A DNA stretch of 7,689 nt. It comes from Haemophilus paraphrohaemolyticus (GTDB taxonomy: Bacteria; Pseudomonadota; Gammaproteobacteria; Enterobacterales; Pasteurellaceae). The stretch spans positions 372,664-380,352 of the forward strand of contig NZ_MUXX01000002.1 in assembly GCF_002015045.1 (NCBI RefSeq). Reading direction: 5' to 3'. Shown here piece by piece: positions 5,399-7,689 of this stretch. Position numbers and translations under genes: made by a program. The notes below the pieces were generated by a model that was given only the letters and a program-made list of their open reading frames with translations, made no database searches and was not told the DNA's origin. How positions within the stretch are numbered: the first letter of the stretch is position 1; every line of letters begins with the position of its first letter.

Positions 5399-5939
5399 AT
5401 GCCCTATTTGCCACAGCGATATACATCTCGAATCCTTAATCGAAGATGACGCAGGGCGTGAACTGCTCGGCAAAATTAGCCAACTTACCCACGGTTGTGC
5501 CCAACCGATGGTCGGTTACTTAGGTTTATTTAAACCAGCTAAAAGCAATCTCAACAATGCCCGTGCGTTAAAAATTGTCAGCGATGTATTAGAACTTTAC
5601 CCTTGCTCGTTGTTACTGGCACAGGCATTATCCGAAACGGTGACAAGCCTGCGTAAAAAACGCCAACAAGCCTTGCAAGCGGGGCAAAAAATCGAACCGC
5701 TTACTAATCATAACTACCTTAAATCGGTGTATGAAACGCAGAAACCGCACTTTGCCGTCATCCGCACTGATAAAAATCAGTCGGAAACGGTCAAAGCCCA
5801 ACAAGCGGAAGACAAAAAAGTGCAAGATGCGATTTTATACATCGAACGTTTTGTGCAATTAGGGCAAGAAGAGTTTGTGAAAAACAGCCCCGAATATCAA
5901 ATCTGGTTGCAACACAAACAGCAAAAACAAGCCCTTTAA
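5385..5939 (+). CDS. Mu-like phage conserved protein with N-terminal cysteine motif
   Basis: This 184-residue protein overlaps gemA by 14 bases. A GGAG (5374-5377) about 7 bases before the ATG supports this start. Residues 4-14 carry a cysteine/histidine cluster (C4, C6, C9, H10, H14) that could bind a metal, though a full second CxxC pair is missing; only C38 is nearby. Next come DDAGRELLGKI (21-31) and MVGYLGLFKPAK (42-53), then NHNYLKSVYE near 108, a pattern I have seen in uncharacterised proteins beside gemA in Mu-like phages. The C-terminus is Gln/Lys-rich and helical. No function is known to me; its position suggests a nucleic-acid-related early role. An intrinsic terminator follows 9 bases after the stop. 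Confidence 0.85.
   Translation: MKLCRCPICHSDIHLESLIEDDAGRELLGKISQLTHGCAQPMVGYLGLFKPAKSNLNNARALKIVSDVLELYPCSLLLAQALSETVTSLRKKRQQALQAGQKIEPLTNHNYLKSVYETQKPHFAVIRTDKNQSETVKAQQAEDKKVQDAILYIERFVQLGQEEFVKNSPEYQIWLQHKQQKQAL
5744..5753 (-). other. Haemophilus-type DNA uptake signal (10-base core)
   Basis: The minus strand carries AAAGTGCGGT, the core of the H. influenzae-type uptake signal, inside the Cys-motif gene. The flanking AT-rich segments of the extended consensus are not convincing. By chance a given 9-mer is expected far less than once in this length on both strands, so the match supports a Pasteurellaceae origin, but a single copy is weak evidence. Confidence 0.4.
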
Positions 5940-5948
5940 TTCTCCCTC

Positions 5949-5972
5949 AAGGCGGTCATTACCGCCTTTTTT
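5949..5972 (+). terminator. Intrinsic terminator after the gemA unit
   Basis: The stem AAGGCGGT (5949-5956) and ACCGCCTT (5961-5968) closes a CATT loop and runs into six T residues (5967-5972). It lies 9 bases after the preceding stop codon and separates this transcript from mor. Confidence 0.9.
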
Positions 5973-6001
5973 CTTGTCTGTTATTTACGATTTTTAACTT
6001 T

Positions 6002-6029
6002 TTGCAATTCGCTAAACCCTTGCTATATC
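6002..6029 (+). promoter_or_regulatory. Candidate promoter for mor
   Basis: TTGCAA (6002-6007), a 16-base spacer and TATATC (6024-6029), with TGC immediately before the -10, make an extended -10 promoter. Transcription would start near 6036, leaving a leader of about 100 bases before the mor ATG. A second possible -10, TACAAT (6095-6100), lies nearer the gene but has no good -35. The 196-base gap holds no gene and lies just after a terminator, so a promoter is expected here. Confidence 0.45.
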
Positions 6030-6135
6030 AGGCTTAAAGCCACTTTTTACCTTGAGTTAAGAAAAATTGTGCTAGTGGGAAATTTTAGGTTTTGTACAAT
6101 ATCGCAATGGAATAATGATCAGTTATAGGTGAAAA

Positions 6136-6507
6136 ATGGAACCGCTTGCTCAAGTTGAAACTTTCGAACAAAAAGCCCCTGAAGTGTTAGCCGATTTAGC
6201 CAAACATATTGAATTTGAGCTTATCGAAAAACACGCCTTTGCTACAGACAACGCCAAACAAATTGGGGTCGAAATTGCCCAGCGCATCGCCCATAACTGG
6301 GGCGGTGAGGTCATCTATATTCCACGCAATCTTGTGTTACTCCTGAATGAACGAGATATGAAGATTTTTAATGAGTTCAACGGACACAACCACCGTGCTC
6401 TTGCTCGAAAATATAATGTTTCTATGCAATGGATTTACGCAATCGTCAAACGCATCACTAAAGAAGAAATAGCCAAACGACAGGGAGATTTGTTTGGGGA
6501 AAAATAA
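6136..6507 (+). CDS. mor: Mor-like middle operon transcriptional activator
   Basis: Mor of Mu is a dimeric DNA-binding protein that recruits RNA polymerase to the middle promoter; the related C protein does so at late promoters. The 123 residues compare with 129 for Mu Mor. An N-terminal helical dimerisation region (about 15-55) leads to the family's beta segment GGEVIYIPR (56-64), which contacts the DNA minor groove in Mor. Then come ERDMKIFNEFNGHN (72-85) and a C-terminal helix-turn-helix (ALARKYNVSMQWIYAIVKRI, 88-107). The start has AGGTG about 5 bases upstream. Unlike Mu, where mor ends the early transcript, this gene sits between two intrinsic terminators. The last residues, QGDLFGEK, include a sequence resembling a sliding-clamp-binding motif. 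Confidence 0.93.
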   Translation: MEPLAQVETFEQKAPEVLADLAKHIEFELIEKHAFATDNAKQIGVEIAQRIAHNWGGEVIYIPRNLVLLLNERDMKIFNEFNGHNHRALARKYNVSMQWIYAIVKRITKEEIAKRQGDLFGEK

Positions 6508-6521
6508 CCGCTAAAAGTGAG

Positions 6522-6547
6522 AAAACGTCCGAAAGGGCGTTTTTTTT
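6522..6547 (+). terminator. Intrinsic terminator after mor
   Basis: AAAACGTCC (6522-6530) pairs with GGGCGTTTT (6535-6543) around a GAAA loop, with one T-G wobble, followed by T residues to 6547. It lies 14 bases after the mor stop. Confidence 0.9.
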
Positions 6548-6572
6548 GTGGGAAAATCAAACAAATTAAGAG

Positions 6573-6578
6573 TATGAT
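6573..6578 (+). promoter_or_regulatory. Possible -10 element upstream of the lipoprotein gene
   Basis: TATGAT (6573-6578) lies in an AT-rich stretch 35 bases before the lipoprotein ATG and just after the mor terminator, where a new promoter is expected. No acceptable -35 lies 16-18 bases upstream, so it would need an activator, possibly Mor. No Mor-type dyad was identified. Confidence 0.25.
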
Positions 6579-6613
6579 AAGAATAGTTATTTTATCAATC
6601 TAAGGAAAATGTA

Positions 6614-7003
6614 ATGAAAAAAGCATTAGTTTTATTAAGTGGCTTGTTATTAGCTGCTTGTGGCGATAAAGCCATCACCTCTGAAGACTTAGTTTCAACA
6701 ATGAAAGCCAGTGGCGTTGAAATTAACGATGTAAAAGATTTAAAAAATGATAAATTTATGGTGCAGGGATTCAAGGAACGCTTTGCGTTCTCGATTCCTG
6801 AAATAGCACCTAAAGGCGGGCAAGCCTTTATTTGTGAGAAAAAAGAACAATGCACACCTATTTTTGCCTATTTCGATGCATTGAAAAATCTTGCCGGTCC
6901 TTATTTATATCAATCACCGAATGGCAGGGTTGTATTACAACTGAATGCCGGTTTAACCGAAGAAACTGCGAAGAAATTAGAACAAGTAATTTCTAAATAC
7001 TAA
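6614..7003 (+). CDS. Small secreted lipoprotein of unknown function (probable moron)
   Basis: The 129-residue protein starts with a textbook lipoprotein signal: MKK, a hydrophobic stretch (ALVLLSGLLLAA) and a lipobox LAAC with the lipid-carrying Cys at 16, followed by Gly-Asp. Asp at position +2 or +3 can affect inner-membrane retention; here +2 is Gly and +3 is Asp, so the final membrane is uncertain. The mature part has two further Cys (74 and 80) that could form a disulfide, and an amphipathic C-terminal helix (LTEETAKKLEQVISKY). The start has AAGGA 7 bases upstream. The gene is AT-rich and sits alone between the mor terminator and a second terminator-like hairpin, the usual arrangement of a lysogenic-conversion or superinfection-exclusion gene. 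It is not an Rz1-type spanin, since it is long and not proline-rich. I do not recognise its family. Confidence 0.88.
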   Translation: MKKALVLLSGLLLAACGDKAITSEDLVSTMKASGVEINDVKDLKNDKFMVQGFKERFAFSIPEIAPKGGQAFICEKKEQCTPIFAYFDALKNLAGPYLYQSPNGRVVLQLNAGLTEETAKKLEQVISKY

Positions 7004-7007
7004 CTTC

Positions 7008-7060
7008 TTTAAATCACTTTAAAATCAATAAAACGCCATCCGTTTTAAACTCCTTTTAAG
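7008..7060. repeat. TTTAAA cluster upstream of the endolysin gene
   Basis: TTTAAA occurs at 7008, 7018 and 7044, with TTTAAG at 7055. The last two are 11 bases apart and the first two 10 apart. The last unit forms part of the 5' arm of the hairpin at 7047-7078. It is a looser version of the arrays at 1333, 3877 and 4756. Confidence 0.5.
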
Positions 7061-7081
7061 TCATCTTAGAAGGAGTTTTTT
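7047..7081 (+). terminator. Terminator-like hairpin that contains the endolysin ribosome binding site
   Basis: The 5' arm 7048-7060 (AACTCCTTTTAAG) pairs with 7065-7077 (CTTAGAAGGAGTT) around a TCAT loop, with one T-G wobble. An extra A-T pair (7047/7078) extends the stem to 14 bp, and the T-run reaches 7081. It is a good intrinsic terminator for the lipoprotein transcript. Its 3' arm also contains AAGGAG (7070-7075), the Shine-Dalgarno site of the amidase whose ATG is at 7083. The hairpin may therefore reduce both read-through into and translation of the lysis gene. Confidence 0.8.
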
Positions 7082-7082
7082 C

Positions 7083-7631
7083 ATGTCTTTATCCCTACCC
7101 ATCACCAAAATCGTAATCCACTGCTCAGCCACTCAAAACGGCAAGCAGTTACGCACCACCACTCAAACCGCTGCACAACGTATCGACGACTGGCACAAAC
7201 AGCGTGGCTTTCAGCGTTTAGCGGGCAACTACAAGCAATTCAATCCGCACTTACAGCATATCGGCTACCACTTCGTTATCGACACAGACGGCACGGTTGA
7301 AACAGGTCGTCGTGAGGGCGAAACAGGCGCACACGTCAAAGGACATAACTTAAACAGTCTTGGCATCTGCTTGGTCGGTGGTATTCGCAAAGACGGCAAA
7401 AACCACGGTGAATACACCGAAAAACAATGGCAGGCACTACATAAATTATTGCGTCAGCTTGAAGCGAAATATCCCAGTGCTCGCATTTGTGGACATCGTG
7501 ATTTAAGCCCTGACCTCAACGGCGATGGCACAATCACGCCTAATGAATGGATTAAAGACTGCCCGTGCTTTGATGTGTGGACGTGGCTGGATTCCGAGCA
7601 GGTTATCAATCACGAACATTTGTTTAAATAA
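7083..7631 (+). CDS. Phage endolysin: N-acetylmuramoyl-L-alanine amidase (Amidase_2, T7 lysozyme-like)
   Basis: The enzyme cuts the bond between N-acetylmuramic acid and L-alanine in peptidoglycan to cause lysis. The 182 residues cover one PGRP/Amidase_2 domain. The expected zinc ligands are H13 (VIHCSAT), H138 (CGHRDLS) and C160 (KDCPCFD), with catalytic Y62 (GYHFVIDTDG) and K158, matching T7 lysozyme H17, H122, C130, Y46 and K128. Between H138 and K158 is an insertion, DLNGDGTITPNE (144-155), that fits the 12-residue EF-hand calcium loop. There is no signal peptide or membrane segment, so release needs a holin, probably encoded downstream. AAGGAG lies 7 bases before the ATG but inside a stable hairpin, which suggests control of expression. 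The gene ends just before a REP-like hairpin. Confidence 0.95.
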   Translation: MSLSLPITKIVIHCSATQNGKQLRTTTQTAAQRIDDWHKQRGFQRLAGNYKQFNPHLQHIGYHFVIDTDGTVETGRREGETGAHVKGHNLNSLGICLVGGIRKDGKNHGEYTEKQWQALHKLLRQLEAKYPSARICGHRDLSPDLNGDGTITPNEWIKDCPCFDVWTWLDSEQVINHEHLFK

Positions 7632-7634
7632 ATC

Positions 7635-7670
7635 TCCCCTAACCCCTCTTTACAAAAGAGGGGATGGGGA
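7635..7670. repeat. REP-like hairpin repeat, copy 2
   Basis: The same CCCCTCTTT (7643-7651), ACA, AAAGAGGGG (7655-7663) core as at 3903-3923 lies 11 bases after the endolysin stop. An outer TCCCC (7635-7639) pairs with GGGGA (7666-7670). No T-run follows. It is probably a copy of a dispersed intergenic repeat that can also act as a 3'-end hairpin. Confidence 0.75.
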
Positions 7671-7689
7671 AGGGTACAACCTGATAACA

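Larger units (their letters stand above)
1..7689 (+). mobile_element. Interior of a Mu-like transposable prophage (early, regulatory and lysis region)
   Basis: Five proteins in Mu order identify the element: DDE transposase A, AAA+ ATPase B, Gam, GemA and Mor, followed by an Amidase_2 endolysin. Nearly all genes are on the plus strand with short gaps and good ribosome binding sites. The left end (repressor, ner, start of A) lies before the window and the head and tail genes after it, so neither phage end nor a target-site duplication is visible. The order resembles the FluMu prophage of Haemophilus influenzae as I remember it; no search was done. No core gene shows a frameshift, so nothing visible here says the prophage is dead. 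Confidence 0.93.

Noticed and set aside
5803..6149. Actinobacillus-type uptake signals (ACAAGCGGT)
   Set aside because: Only 8-of-9 matches were seen, near 5803 and 6141; no perfect copy, so not listed as features.
6595..6855. 86-codon minus-strand ORF opposite the lipoprotein gene
   Set aside because: The plus-strand frame has a full lipoprotein signal and ribosome binding site; the reverse frame has neither support nor a recognisable domain.
1..7689. tRNA, rRNA, riboswitch or phage att/end sequences
   Set aside because: No cloverleaf, rRNA-like or recognisable riboswitch sequence and no Mu end motif was seen on either strand by eye.

Overview
This window is the interior of a Mu-like (transposable) prophage, most probably from a Pasteurellaceae host (Haemophilus, Actinobacillus or Mannheimia type, FluMu/SuMu-like). 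The family call rests on recognisable transposase A, target-selection ATPase B, Gam, GemA and Mor proteins in Mu order. The host call rests on the moderate GC content, the gene style, and one perfect 10-base Haemophilus-type DNA uptake signal; it is an inference. No phage end, repressor or ner gene, or head/tail gene lies in the window.

Layout. 1-3859 is the transposition and early block: the C-terminal two thirds of transposase A; a 90-residue protein that looks like a free-standing copy of the transposase I-gamma DNA-binding subdomain; a gene on the opposite strand with its own candidate promoter; the B ATPase; a hypothetical protein; and the Gam nuclease inhibitor. 3866-4827 is an accessory cassette of three small genes (an ANR-like regulator, a 57-residue protein and a very acidic AT-rich 106-residue protein), bracketed by intergenic repeats and hairpins. 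4850-5939 holds gemA and a conserved Cys-motif protein, overlapping by 14 bases and ending at an intrinsic terminator. 5973-6547 is a self-contained mor unit with a candidate promoter and its own terminator. 6614-7003 is a lipoprotein gene with the look of a moron. 7083-7631 is the endolysin, a zinc amidase with an EF-hand-like insertion.

How the genes work together. A and B carry out replicative transposition, Gam protects DNA ends, GemA is expected to modulate host functions, Mor switches on middle/late transcription, and the amidase opens the cell wall at lysis. The accessory genes (antisense gene, ANR cassette, lipoprotein) are the likely places for lysogen-expressed or anti-host functions.

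The most unusual signals are not protein families. TTTAAA motifs are spaced 11 bases apart in four intergenic regions and fall at module boundaries. A 13-14-bp terminator-like hairpin has a 3' arm that contains the Shine-Dalgarno sequence of the endolysin. The orphan I-gamma protein and the antisense gene between A and B are the most interesting coding observations.
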